A stretch of 26,578 nt of DNA from Castellaniella sp034007085. GTDB taxonomy: Bacteria > Pseudomonadota > Gammaproteobacteria > Burkholderiales > Burkholderiaceae_B. Every line of letters starts with the position of its first letter. Position 1 is the stretch's first letter. The stretch lies in NCBI RefSeq assembly GCF_034007085.1, contig NZ_JAVERO010000019.1, positions 1 to 26,578 of the forward strand. Reading direction: 5' to 3'. The notes beneath the pieces are model-generated. The model ran no database searches and had not been told where the DNA came from. It saw nothing but the letters and a program-made list of their open reading frames with translations. Below are positions 8,332 to 16,048 of the stretch, in pieces. The position numbers and the translations under genes are program-made.

Positions 8332-9645
8332 GTGAGCGGCGACCGTTTCGATGTGGCCGTGGTCGGCGCTGGCGCGGCCGGCATGATGGCCGCTGCCGTC
8401 GCGGCGCAGCGCGGCCTGCGGGTGGTCCTGATCGACCATGCCGCACGACTGGCGGAAAAGATCCGCATCTCCGGCGGCGGACGCTGCAACTTCACCAATC
8501 TGGGCGCCAGCCCCGCGCAGTTCCTGTCGCGCAATCCCGACTTCTGCCGTTCCGCCCTGCGGGCCTACGGGCCGGGGGATTTCCTGGACCTGCTGCGCGC
8601 GCATCGCGTGTCCTGGCACGAAAAGCATCGGGGCCAGCTGTTCTGCGATGATTCCAGCGAATCGATCATCCAGGTCCTGCGCCGCGAGTGCGAGGCCGGC
8701 GGGGTGCGCTGGCGCATGCCCTGCGCGGTCCGGGCCGTGGGCCGGGAAGCGGACGGCTTCCGGCTGGACACCGATGCCGGTCCGATCCATGCCGCCCGGC
8801 TGGTGCTGGCGACGGGCGGCATGGCGATTCCGCAACTGGGCGCTACCGATTTCAGCCTGCGGATCGCGCGCCAGTTCGGCCTGAAGATCGTCGAACCGCG
8901 CCCGGCGCTGGTGCCGCTGATCTTCGATGCGGACCAGTGGCGCCCCTATGGTGCGCTGGCCGGCGTGTCCCTGGAAGTGCGCTTGTCGCACGAGGCCGCC
9001 GTGATCGACGGCGGCGGCAAACGGTCCCGCCGGCCGGCCCGCGCCGAATTCCTGGAAGACCTGCTGTTCACCCATCGTGGCCTGTCGGGGCCGGGCATCC
9101 TGCAGCTTTCCAGTTATTGGCGTGCGGGCGATCCGATTCGCATCGATCTGTCGCCCGGGCGCGATATGGCCGAGGTGCTGGTGACCGCCAAGCCGGGCAA
9201 CCGCCAGACCGTGGCAGCCGCCCTGGCCCAGGTCTGGCCCCGTCGCCTGGCCGAGGCCTGGCTGGGGGCCGCAGGCGCCGCCTGCAAGGGGGCAAGGGCG
9301 GACGATCTGGCGAATCCGGGCGGCAGTGTTGCGGACGATCTGCGAGGACTGGGTGGCTTGCGCCTGGCCGACGCGCCCGATCGCCGCCTGCGCGCCCTGG
9401 CCGAACACATCCATGGCTGGATGCTGTGCCCCACGGGTACCGCCGGCTACAAAAAGGCCGAGGTCATGAGCGGCGGCGTGGACACCGACGAGCTCGACCA
9501 GCGCAGCCTGGAATCGCGCCGCTGCCCCGGCTTGCACGTGATCGGCGAGGCGGTGGACGTCACCGGCTGGCTGGGCGGCTACAACTTCCAGTGGGCCTGG
9601 TCTTCCGGCGTGGCCTGCGGGCGGGCGCTGGCAGCGGCAGGCTGA
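8332..9645 (+). CDS. BaiN/YhiN (HI0933) family NAD(P)/FAD-dependent oxidoreductase
   Basis: This is a flavoprotein of the HI0933 family; the exact substrate is not known for most members. The product has 437 residues, slightly longer than E. coli YhiN (400). Visible blocks are the Rossmann FAD motif VVGAGAAGMMAA (10-21), the family signature KIRISGGGRCNFTN (43-56), LVLATGG...PQLGATD in the middle, and the C-terminal FAD-contact block GEAVDVTGWLGGYNFQWAWSSG. GTG at 8332 is taken as start because the protein then begins three residues before the Rossmann strand, and no ATG in this frame fits better. A seven-codon open frame beginning ATG at 8312 ends in a TGA that overlaps this GTG by three bases of a GTGA motif, which could couple translation. 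The gap of 60 bases to the decarboxylase holds no visible terminator, so the two may be co-transcribed. Confidence 0.9.
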   Translation: MSGDRFDVAVVGAGAAGMMAAAVAAQRGLRVVLIDHAARLAEKIRISGGGRCNFTNLGASPAQFLSRNPDFCRSALRAYGPGDFLDLLRAHRVSWHEKHRGQLFCDDSSESIIQVLRRECEAGGVRWRMPCAVRAVGREADGFRLDTDAGPIHAARLVLATGGMAIPQLGATDFSLRIARQFGLKIVEPRPALVPLIFDADQWRPYGALAGVSLEVRLSHEAAVIDGGGKRSRRPARAEFLEDLLFTHRGLSGPGILQLSSYWRAGDPIRIDLSPGRDMAEVLVTAKPGNRQTVAAALAQVWPRRLAEAWLGAAGAACKGARADDLANPGGSVADDLRGLGGLRLADAPDRRLRALAEHIHGWMLCPTGTAGYKKAEVMSGGVDTDELDQRSLESRRCPGLHVIGEAVDVTGWLGGYNFQWAWSSGVACGRALAAAG

Positions 9646-9653
9646 GCCTGAAT

Positions 9654-9680
9654 GCCGCCTGTCGCCTGCGGGCAGGCGGC
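9654..9680 (+). terminator. hairpin after the flavoprotein gene, possible terminator
   Basis: GCCGCCTG (9654-9661) pairs perfectly with CAGGCGGC (9673-9680). An alternative stem, CGCCTG (9663-9668) with CAGGCG (9673-9678) around a CGGG tetraloop, uses the same right arm because CGCCTG is repeated. The following GTCTTCC is not a strong T-tract, so this may be a weak or Rho-aided terminator. Confidence 0.45.
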
Positions 9681-9723
9681 GTCTTCCGGGTGACGATAGA
9701 ATCGACCGGTATTCATGGTGATT

Positions 9724-9728
9724 GGAGG
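9724..9728 (+). promoter_or_regulatory. ribosome binding site that fixes the CoA-transferase start
   Basis: GGAGG is a full Shine-Dalgarno core. It touches the ATG at 9729 but stands six bases before the second in-frame ATG at 9735, so the latter is the probable start. Confidence 0.65.
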
Positions 9729-9734
9729 ATGGAC

Positions 9735-10919
9735 ATGCGCAAACCCCTGGACGGCATCCGTGTGCTGGAAATGGGCCAGCTCATTGCGGGGCCGTTTGCC
9801 GCGAAAATGCTGGGCGAATTCGGCGCCGAGGTCATCAAGATCGAACCTCCCGGCCAGGGCGACCCCCTGCGCAACTGGCGGCTGCTGCACGCGGGCACTT
9901 CGGTCTGGTGGCAGGTGCAGTCGCGCAACAAGCAGTCCGTCACGCTGGACCTGCGCCAGCCGGAAATCCAGGCCGTCGTGCGCCGCCTGGTGGCCGAATG
10001 CGATGTGGTGGTGGAAAACTTCAAACCCGGCACGCTGGAATCCTGGGGCCTGGGCTGGGATGACCTGCGCGCCGTCAATCCGCGCCTGGTGATGCTGCGT
10101 GTCTCGGGCTACGGCCAGACCGGCCCTTACCGGGACCGGGCAGGGTTCGGCGTAGTGGCCGAAGCCATGGGGGGGCTGCGATATCTCAGCGGCGAACCGG
10201 GCCGCGCGCCGGTGCGTGTGGGCGTGTCCATCGGCGATTCCCTGTCGGCCCTGCATGGCGTCATCGGCGTGTTGCTGGCCTTGCGCGCGCGCGACCGCGA
10301 CGGCGAAGGCCAGATGATCGACGTGGCGTTGTATGAATCGGTCTTCAACATGATGGAAAGCCTGCTGCCCGAATATGCCGTGTTCGGCGAAGTCCGCCAG
10401 CCGGCCGGCAGCAGCCTGCCGGGCATCGCGCCCAGCAACGCCTACGCCTGCCGCGACGGCTACGTGCTGATCGCCGGCAACGGCGACAGCATCTTCCGCC
10501 GCCTGATGCAGGCCATCGGGCGGCCGGATCTGGGCGATGATCCGGCGCTGGCGCACAACGCCGGGCGTGTCGCCCGGGTGACCGAGATCGACGGCGCCAT
10601 TGGCGACTGGGCGGCGACGCGCACCCAGGACGAGGTCCTGGACGCCCTGAATGCGGCGCGCATCCCGGCTGGCCGCATCTACGACATCGCCGACATCGCT
10701 GCCGACCCGCACTACCGGGCCCGGGACATGATTCTGGACCAGCCGCTGCCCGACGGCACGCCCTGCCAAGTGCCGGGGATCGTGCCGAAACTGTCGGCTA
10801 CCCCGGGCGGCATCGATCGTCCGGCCCCGGCGCTGGGCCAGGATACCGACGCCGTGCTCGACCGGCTGGGCGTGGGCGCGGACACTCGGCGCGCCTGGCG
10901 GGAACAGGGGTTCATCTGA
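9735..10919 (+). CDS. class III CoA-transferase (CaiB/BaiF family)
   Basis: Family III CoA-transferases move coenzyme A between carboxylic acids (formate/oxalate, carnitine, succinate and others) through an aspartyl-CoA thioester. The product has 394 residues, a normal length. It begins LDGIRVLEMGQLIAGPFAAKMLGEFGAEVIKIE, the typical N-terminal block, followed by ENFKPGTLE, VSGYGQTGPY and the catalytic Asp168 in SIGDSLSALHG; the C-terminal part carries IAPSNAYACRDGYVLI and IPAGRIYDIADI. The start at 9735 rests on the GGAGG placement. It stands alone, with a hairpin before it and the glycine riboswitch after it, so context gives no hint of the substrate. A run of seven G occurs at 10169-10175. 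A glycine or one-carbon role is not supported by anything in the sequence. Confidence 0.92.
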   Translation: MRKPLDGIRVLEMGQLIAGPFAAKMLGEFGAEVIKIEPPGQGDPLRNWRLLHAGTSVWWQVQSRNKQSVTLDLRQPEIQAVVRRLVAECDVVVENFKPGTLESWGLGWDDLRAVNPRLVMLRVSGYGQTGPYRDRAGFGVVAEAMGGLRYLSGEPGRAPVRVGVSIGDSLSALHGVIGVLLALRARDRDGEGQMIDVALYESVFNMMESLLPEYAVFGEVRQPAGSSLPGIAPSNAYACRDGYVLIAGNGDSIFRRLMQAIGRPDLGDDPALAHNAGRVARVTEIDGAIGDWAATRTQDEVLDALNAARIPAGRIYDIADIAADPHYRARDMILDQPLPDGTPCQVPGIVPKLSATPGGIDRPAPALGQDTDAVLDRLGVGADTRRAWREQGFI

Positions 10920-10942
10920 GGCTCCCTGAGGGTTCGGGTGGA

Positions 10943-10972
10943 TTGTTGAATCATCCCATTTCAGAGTATGCT
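10943..10972 (+). promoter_or_regulatory. possible promoter of the glycine riboswitch-gcv operon
   Basis: TTGTTG (10943-10948) or TTGAAT (10946-10951) could serve as -35, and TATGCT (10967-10972) as -10, with spacers of 18 or 15 bases. Matches are modest, but a start near 10980 would place the 5' end just before the first aptamer, which is where it is expected. Confidence 0.3.
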
Positions 10973-10989
10973 TCACCCTTGCTGTCACC

Positions 10990-11196
10990 CGATGCGGGTG
11001 GGAGAGTGCCGCCGTGTGTATCGGGCGGCCGCCGAAGGCGCAATTCGCCCGGAATCGCTCAGGCACCCCGTACCATTCGCATGATGCCGTCATGGCATCG
11101 CAGCATTCTGGAGAGACCCGCCTCCCATCCGGGCGCGGGCGCCGAAGGTGAACCCCCTGCGGTACGGGGCAACTCTCAGGCAAAAGGACAGAAGGG
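10990..11196 (+). promoter_or_regulatory. tandem glycine riboswitch (two aptamers) upstream of gcvT
   Basis: Two glycine aptamers lie in series. Aptamer 1 (about 10990-11083) has GGGAGAG at 11000-11006, GCCGAAGGCGCAA from 11031 and GCTCAGGCA at 11057-11065, closed by ATGCG/CGCAT (10992-10996 with 11079-11083). Aptamer 2 (about 11106-11193) has GGAGAGAC at 11110-11117, GCCGAAGGTGAACCCC from 11141 and ACTCTCAGGCAAAAGGACAG at 11172-11191, closed by TTCTG/CAGAA (11106-11110 with 11189-11193). These conserved core strings are diagnostic of the gcvT-type riboswitch, which in most bacteria turns the glycine cleavage operon on when glycine is abundant. The gene immediately downstream is gcvT, as expected. 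This element fills most of the 323-base gap between the CoA-transferase and gcvT. Confidence 0.97.
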
Positions 11197-11226
11197 CGCC
11201 GTCGGCATTTTCCGCCACCCTTTTTT
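11190..11226 (+). terminator. likely riboswitch expression platform (terminator)
   Basis: AAGGG (11192-11196) can pair with CCCTT (11218-11222), extendable by a G-T wobble and an A-T pair to 11190/11224, and the right arm runs into six T (11221-11226). The interior is imperfect (GCC/GGC mini-stems compete). The left arm shares 11190-11193 with the 3' strand of aptamer-2 P1, so P1 closure and this stem exclude each other, which fits an ON switch working by anti-termination. Confidence 0.5.
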
Positions 11227-11242
11227 CTCGTCCGGAGTTTCC

Positions 11243-12325
11243 ATGCCCGCGCAAACCCCCCTGTACGAAACCCACGTCGCCCTGGGCGCCAAGATCGTCG
11301 ACTTTGGCGGCTGGGACATGCCTCTGGCCTACGGGTCCCAGATCGAAGAACACCACGCCGTGCGCAAAGCCGCTGGCATGTTCGACGTGTCCCACATGCT
11401 CAATGTCGATGTCGCTGGCGAACGCGCCCAGGATTACCTGCGCCATCTGCTGGCCAACGATGTGGCGCGCATCGCGGGCCAGCCGGGCAAGGCCCTGTAT
11501 TCCTGCATGCTGCGCCCCGATGGCGGGGTGATCGATGACCTGATCGTCTATTTCTTTGCTCCGGAACGCTGGCGTGTCGTCGTCAATGCGGGCACGGCGG
11601 ACAAGGACCTGGCCTGGATGCGGGAACAGGCCGCCGCCTATGGCGTGACCGTCACCCCGCGGCGCGATCTGGCCATGGTCGCCGTCCAGGGGCCTTCCGC
11701 CCGGGAAGCGGTCTGGTCCGTGCATCCCGACTGGAAGCCCGTCACCCAGGACCTCAAGCCTTTCACTGGCACGATGATCGACGAAAACACGCTGGTGGCA
11801 CGCACGGGCTACACCGGCGAGGACGGTTTCGAAATCGTCCTGTCGGCCACCGCCGTGAAGGCTTTCTGGGACGCTCTGGCGCAGGCCGGCGTACGGCCCT
11901 GCGGCCTGGGCGCGCGCGACACGCTGCGCCTGGAAGCCGGCATGAATCTCTACGGCCAGGACATGGACGAGACCGTCCACCCCCTGGAATCCGGCCTGGC
12001 CTGGACCGTGTCGTTCAAGGACGAGTCCCGCGATTTCATCGGCCGCGCCGCCCTGGAATCCGCGTCCAGGGCCCGCGAACTGGTTGGCCTGAAACTGCTC
12101 GAACGCGGCATCATGCGCGGCCACATGAAGGTCCGCACCGCCCAGGGCGAAGGCGAACTCACCAGTGGCACCATGGCGCCCACACTGGGCGTTTCCATTG
12201 CCCTGGCCCGTGTGCCGGCCGGCGCGGCACCGGGCGACCGTGTCGAGGTCGAAATCCGCGGCAAATGGCTGCCTGCGGAAATCGTGCGCCCGCCGTTCGT
12301 GCGCAATGGTCAGGCGCTGGTCTGA
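11243..12325 (+). CDS. gcvT: glycine cleavage system T protein (aminomethyltransferase)
   Basis: GcvT releases ammonia from the aminomethyl-lipoyl group on GcvH and passes the one-carbon unit to tetrahydrofolate, giving 5,10-methylene-THF. The product has 360 residues (E. coli 364). Family blocks are FGGWDMPLAYGSQIEEHHAVR near the N-terminus, MFDVSHM, VNAGTADKDLAW with the conserved Asp region, VQGP, ARTGYTGEDGFE and LGARDTLRLEAGMNLYG. ATG at 11243 is supported by GGAG at 11233-11236. It is the first gene of gcvT-gcvH-gcvP and is controlled by the upstream glycine riboswitch. There is no terminator before gcvH. Confidence 0.98.
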   Translation: MPAQTPLYETHVALGAKIVDFGGWDMPLAYGSQIEEHHAVRKAAGMFDVSHMLNVDVAGERAQDYLRHLLANDVARIAGQPGKALYSCMLRPDGGVIDDLIVYFFAPERWRVVVNAGTADKDLAWMREQAAAYGVTVTPRRDLAMVAVQGPSAREAVWSVHPDWKPVTQDLKPFTGTMIDENTLVARTGYTGEDGFEIVLSATAVKAFWDALAQAGVRPCGLGARDTLRLEAGMNLYGQDMDETVHPLESGLAWTVSFKDESRDFIGRAALESASRARELVGLKLLERGIMRGHMKVRTAQGEGELTSGTMAPTLGVSIALARVPAGAAPGDRVEVEIRGKWLPAEIVRPPFVRNGQALV

Positions 12326-12384
12326 TCCGCCGCAGCCACGATCCTTTTTCCTTTCATTCTCCACCACTGACAACGGGGTACATC

Positions 12385-12756
12385 ATGTCCATTCCCAACG
12401 ACCGCAAATACACGGCCTCTCACGAGTGGGTCAAGGCCGACGGCGACTGCTTCCTGGTCGGCATCACCGACGACGCCCAGGACCAGCTCGGCGACCTGGT
12501 TTTCGTCGGCGACGTCCAGATCGGCGCGCATCTGGCTGCCGGCGATACGGCAGCCGTGGTTGAATCCGTCAAGGCCGCCTCTGACATCTATGCGCCGGTG
12601 GCCGGCGAAATCGTGGCCTTCAACGAAGCCCTGAACGACCAGCCCGCCTTGATCAACGAAGGCGCCTACGAGCAATGGATCTTCAAGATCAAGCCCGACA
12701 ATGCCGCCGATCTCGACGGCCTGATGGACGCCGCCGCCTACGAGGCGCAGGCCTGA
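12385..12756 (+). CDS. gcvH: glycine cleavage system H protein (lipoyl carrier)
   Basis: GcvH carries the aminomethyl group on a lipoyl-lysine arm between GcvP and GcvT and is re-oxidised by dihydrolipoamide dehydrogenase, which is not encoded here. The product has 123 residues; the lipoylation motif VVESVKAASDIYAP places the modified residue at Lys63 (Lys65 in E. coli). The N-terminus KYTASHEWV and C-terminal block NEGAYEQWIFKIKP are typical. The ATG at 12385 follows a GGGG-containing ribosome site. It lies 59 bases after gcvT and 56 before gcvP. Confidence 0.98.
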   Translation: MSIPNDRKYTASHEWVKADGDCFLVGITDDAQDQLGDLVFVGDVQIGAHLAAGDTAAVVESVKAASDIYAPVAGEIVAFNEALNDQPALINEGAYEQWIFKIKPDNAADLDGLMDAAAYEAQA

Positions 12757-12812
12757 TCCACGCAGCGTCCCCCGATTCCTGATTCACTCGGTCTTACCCC
12801 GGAGAGCCACTC

Positions 12813-15692
12813 ATGCTGCGCGACCCCGCCACGCATTCCGAATTCATTGCCCGCCACATCGGGCCGTCCGAAGCCGACCAGCGGGCCATGCTGGCGGCCA
12901 TCGGCACCCCCAGCCTGGACGCCCTGATCCGCGAGGTCGTGCCGGAAAACATCCTGTCCGAAGCGCCGTACCTGGATTTGCCGGCTCCGCTCAGCGAAGT
13001 CGAGGCGCTGGCGGACCTGAAGGCCGTCGCTGGCCGCAACCAGATCCTGCGCAGCTATATCGGCCAGGGCTACTACGGCACCTACGTGCCGCATGTGATC
13101 CTGCGCAACATCCTGGAAAATCCCGCCTGGTACACCGCCTACACGCCGTACCAGCCGGAAATTTCCCAGGGCCGCCTCGAAGCCCTGCTGATTTTCCAGA
13201 CCATGATTGCCGACCTCACGGGGCTGGACATCGCCAACTCGTCGCTGCTCGATGAGGGCACGGCGGCCGCCGAGGCGATGACCCTGGCGCGCCGGGTCTC
13301 GCGCGCCAAGACCGATCGTTTCTTCGTGTCCGTCCACGTTCACCCCCAGACCCTGGAAGTCCTGCGCACGCGCGCGGCAGGGCTGGGCATCGAACTGGTG
13401 GTGGGTGACGAGGCCGACGGCCTGCCGGATTGCTATGGCGTGCTGCTGCAATATCCGCACAGCCTGGGCGGCGTGGCCGACTATCGCGCGCTGGCCGAAC
13501 AGGCCCATGCCGCAGGCGCCATCGTGGCCGTGGCCACGGACCTGCTGGCGCTGGCGCTGCTGGCGCCGCCGGGGCAGTGGGGCGCCGACATCGCGGTGGG
13601 TTCGGCCCAGCGCTTTGGCGTGCCCATGGGTTATGGCGGCCCGCACGCCGGCTTCATGGCCTGCAAGGATGCCTACAAGCGCAACCTGCCGGGCCGCCTG
13701 GTCGGGGTATCCCAGGATGCGCGCGGCGAACCGGCCCTGCGCCTGGCGCTGCAGACCCGCGAACAGCATATCCGTCGGGAAAAAGCCACGTCCAACATCT
13801 GCACCGCGCAGGTGCTGCTGGCCGTGATGGCTGCCATGTACGCGGTGTGGCATGGGCCTCAGGGCATCACCCGCATCGCGCGCCGCGTGGCCGCGCACAC
13901 CGGCCAGTTGGCGGGCGCCCTGCGCGCCATGGGCCTGACGGTATGCAACGACACTTTCTTCGACACCCTGCACCTGGAAACCGGCGCCCGCACCCAGGCG
14001 GTGCTGGACGCCGCGGTGGATGGCGGCATGAATCTGCGCCGGGTGGACGACACCCACGTCGCCCTGTCGCTGGACGAGACCGTCGGCGTCCAGGACATTG
14101 AAATCCTGGTGGGCGTGCTGGCCGCCGGCATGGGCGTGGCGCGCGTGACCCCGGATTTTTCGGTGCAGGCCGACGGCATTCCGGCTGCGCTGCGCCGCCA
14201 GGGCGCCATCCTGGCGCATCCGGCCTTCTCTCGCGTCAAGTCCGAGACCGACATGCTGCGCTACCTGCGCGCGCTGGCCGACAAGGATCTGGCGCTGGAC
14301 CGCACCATGATTCCGCTGGGCTCCTGCACCATGAAGCTCAACGCCACCGCCGAAATGATTCCGGTGACCTGGCCTGAATTCGGCCATATGCACCCATTCG
14401 CTCCGGCCGGCCAGGCGCAGGGCTATCAGGAAATGATCGAACGCCTGAGCGCCGCGCTGTGCGAAATCACGGGCTATGACCGCGTCAGCCTGCAGCCCAA
14501 TTCCGGTGCCCAGGGCGAATACGCCGGTCTGCTGGCGATCCGCGGCTACCACCAGGCCAACGGCGACCATCAGCGCAATGTGTGCCTGATCCCGGCTTCT
14601 GCGCATGGCACCAACCCGGCCTCGGCGCACTTGGCGGGCATGGACGTGGTGGTCGTGGCCTCGGACGACAACGGCAACATCGACATGGCCGACCTGCGGG
14701 CAAAAATAGCCCAGGTCGGCGACCGCCTGGCCGCGCTGATGATCACCTACCCGTCCACGCACGGCGTGTTCGAGACCACGGTGACCGAAATCTGCGGCCT
14801 GATCCATGATGCCGGCGGCCAGGTCTACCTGGACGGTGCCAACATGAACGCCATGGTGGGCGTGGCCCGGCCGGGGCGTTTCGGTTCGGATGTGTCGCAC
14901 CTGAACCTGCACAAGACGTTCTGCATCCCGCACGGGGGCGGCGGCCCGGGCGTCGGCCCGGTGGCGGTGCGTGCGCATCTGGCGCCGTACCTGCCCGGTG
15001 TGGTGGGCGAGGATGGTCGTCTGCCGCCGGGCCAGTCCGGCCCGGTGTCGGCTGCGCCCTATGGCTCGGCCAGCATCCTGCCGATTTCGACCCTGTACAT
15101 CATGATGATGGGGGCCGAAGGCCTGCGCCGCGCCACCCAGGTGGCGATCCTGAGCGCCAATTACCTGGCCACGCGCCTGGCGCCGCATTATCCGATCCTG
15201 TATGCCGGCGCTAATGGCCGGGTGGCGCACGAATGCATTCTGGACATCCGTCCGATCAAGGACGCCAGCGGCATCGGCGCCGAGGACATTGCCAAGCGCT
15301 TGATGGATTATGGCTTCCACGCACCGACCATGAGCTTCCCGGTGGCGGGCACCCTGATGGTCGAACCGACGGAATCCGAAGGCCTGGCTGAACTGGATCG
15401 TTTCGTCGATGCGATGATTGCCATTCGCCAGGAAATCGCCGCCGTCGAACGTGGCGAACAACCGGCGGACGACAATCTGCTGGTCAACGCGCCGCATCCG
15501 GCGGCCACGCTGCTGGTCCAGGACTGGACGCATCCATACACCCGCGAACAGGCCGCCTTCCCGTTGCCCGGCATGGCAGCACGCAAGTACTGGCCGCCGG
15601 TCGCCCGGGTGGATAATGCCTGGGGCGATCGCAATCTCAGCTGCGCCTGCCCGCCGGTGGAATCCTACGCGGACACGCCCGTCTCGGCCTGA
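12813..15692 (+). CDS. gcvP: glycine dehydrogenase (decarboxylating), glycine cleavage P protein
   Basis: GcvP decarboxylates glycine with PLP and transfers the aminomethyl group to lipoyl-GcvH. The product has 959 residues, the single-chain form found in proteobacteria (E. coli 957), so the two halves are fused rather than split as in many Gram-positives. The N-terminal half begins with FIARHIGPSEADQRAMLAAIG and holds YIGQGYYGTYVPHVILRNI; the C-terminal half carries the PLP-binding motif HLNLHKTFCIPHGGGGPG with Lys701, followed by the glycine-rich loop. ATG at 12813 is preceded by GGAGAG at 12801-12806. The gene ends the operon; an intrinsic terminator follows 50 bases later. Confidence 0.98.
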   Translation: MLRDPATHSEFIARHIGPSEADQRAMLAAIGTPSLDALIREVVPENILSEAPYLDLPAPLSEVEALADLKAVAGRNQILRSYIGQGYYGTYVPHVILRNILENPAWYTAYTPYQPEISQGRLEALLIFQTMIADLTGLDIANSSLLDEGTAAAEAMTLARRVSRAKTDRFFVSVHVHPQTLEVLRTRAAGLGIELVVGDEADGLPDCYGVLLQYPHSLGGVADYRALAEQAHAAGAIVAVATDLLALALLAPPGQWGADIAVGSAQRFGVPMGYGGPHAGFMACKDAYKRNLPGRLVGVSQDARGEPALRLALQTREQHIRREKATSNICTAQVLLAVMAAMYAVWHGPQGITRIARRVAAHTGQLAGALRAMGLTVCNDTFFDTLHLETGARTQAVLDAAVDGGMNLRRVDDTHVALSLDETVGVQDIEILVGVLAAGMGVARVTPDFSVQADGIPAALRRQGAILAHPAFSRVKSETDMLRYLRALADKDLALDRTMIPLGSCTMKLNATAEMIPVTWPEFGHMHPFAPAGQAQGYQEMIERLSAALCEITGYDRVSLQPNSGAQGEYAGLLAIRGYHQANGDHQRNVCLIPASAHGTNPASAHLAGMDVVVVASDDNGNIDMADLRAKIAQVGDRLAALMITYPSTHGVFETTVTEICGLIHDAGGQVYLDGANMNAMVGVARPGRFGSDVSHLNLHKTFCIPHGGGGPGVGPVAVRAHLAPYLPGVVGEDGRLPPGQSGPVSAAPYGSASILPISTLYIMMMGAEGLRRATQVAILSANYLATRLAPHYPILYAGANGRVAHECILDIRPIKDASGIGAEDIAKRLMDYGFHAPTMSFPVAGTLMVEPTESEGLAELDRFVDAMIAIRQEIAAVERGEQPADDNLLVNAPHPAATLLVQDWTHPYTREQAAFPLPGMAARKYWPPVARVDNAWGDRNLSCACPPVESYADTPVSA

Positions 15693-15741
15693 TGGCCTCC
15701 CTGGCCCGGCGTCTGGCAAGACACGGGCCAATGATCTGCCC

Positions 15742-15779
15742 CCCGGCGGGTTCCGCCTTGCGCGGTCCGCCGGGCTTTT
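15742..15779 (+). terminator. intrinsic terminator of the gcv operon
   Basis: CCCGGCGG (15742-15749) pairs perfectly with CCGCCGGG (15767-15774), followed by CTTTTG. The loop holds a second nested stem, CCGC (15753-15756) with GCGG (15762-15765). Position and shape fit a Rho-independent terminator, though the T-run is only four long. Confidence 0.8.
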
Positions 15780-15820
15780 GTATCCTCGCCTTTCAGACTA
15801 CCAGACCCAGAGATTGCGGC

Positions 15821-16036
15821 ATGCCCTACGTCAACATCAAGATCACCCGCGAGGGTGCCACCGCCGAACAGAAAGCCCGCCTGATTCAGGGCGCCACTCA
15901 GCTGCTGGTCGATGTCCTGGGCAAGAACCCCAAGACCACGTTCGTGATCATCGAAGAAGTCGATACCGATAATTGGGGGATCGCAGGCGAACCCGTGACG
16001 GCAATCCGGGCGCGCGCCAAGGCTGCAGGCGGTTGA
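15821..16036 (+). CDS. 4-oxalocrotonate tautomerase family protein
   Basis: Small tautomerases of this family use an N-terminal proline, exposed by Met removal, as a general base to interconvert enol and keto forms of 2-oxo acids; they form hexamers or dimers. The product has 71 residues, the usual monomer size. It begins MPYVNIKITREGATAEQK, so Pro2 becomes the catalytic Pro1, and contains VIIEEVDTDNWGIAGEPV, matching the conserved EV...NWGIGG block. The start is certain because the proline must be terminal. A weak promoter, TTGCGC (15758-15763), 17 bases, TATCCT (15781-15786), overlaps the gcv terminator and could drive it alone. There is no catabolic gene nearby, so the physiological substrate is unknown. 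It converges with folA, 12 bases apart. Confidence 0.9.
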   Translation: MPYVNIKITREGATAEQKARLIQGATQLLVDVLGKNPKTTFVIIEEVDTDNWGIAGEPVTAIRARAKAAGG

Positions 16037-16048
16037 TCCTGTCTGTGT

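Noticed and set aside
5896..9537. A 1213-codon open frame on the minus strand across the decarboxylase and flavoprotein genes
   Set aside because: It lies antisense to two genes with clear conserved motifs, shows no recognisable domain, and long antisense frames are expected from the strong GC bias at third codon positions.
8688..9734. A long in-frame upstream extension of the CoA-transferase reaching back through the flavoprotein gene
   Set aside because: The extension is an out-of-frame reading of the flavoprotein gene; the family N-terminus and the GGAGG site place the start at 9735.
10943..11242. In-frame codons upstream of gcvT that would extend it by 100 residues
   Set aside because: This stretch is the glycine riboswitch RNA; the real start at 11243 has a ribosome site and matches the family length.
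12738..15731. A 997-codon open frame on the minus strand opposite gcvP
   Set aside because: It is a shadow of gcvP caused by codon bias; the product is His/Gln/Arg-rich without any family signature.
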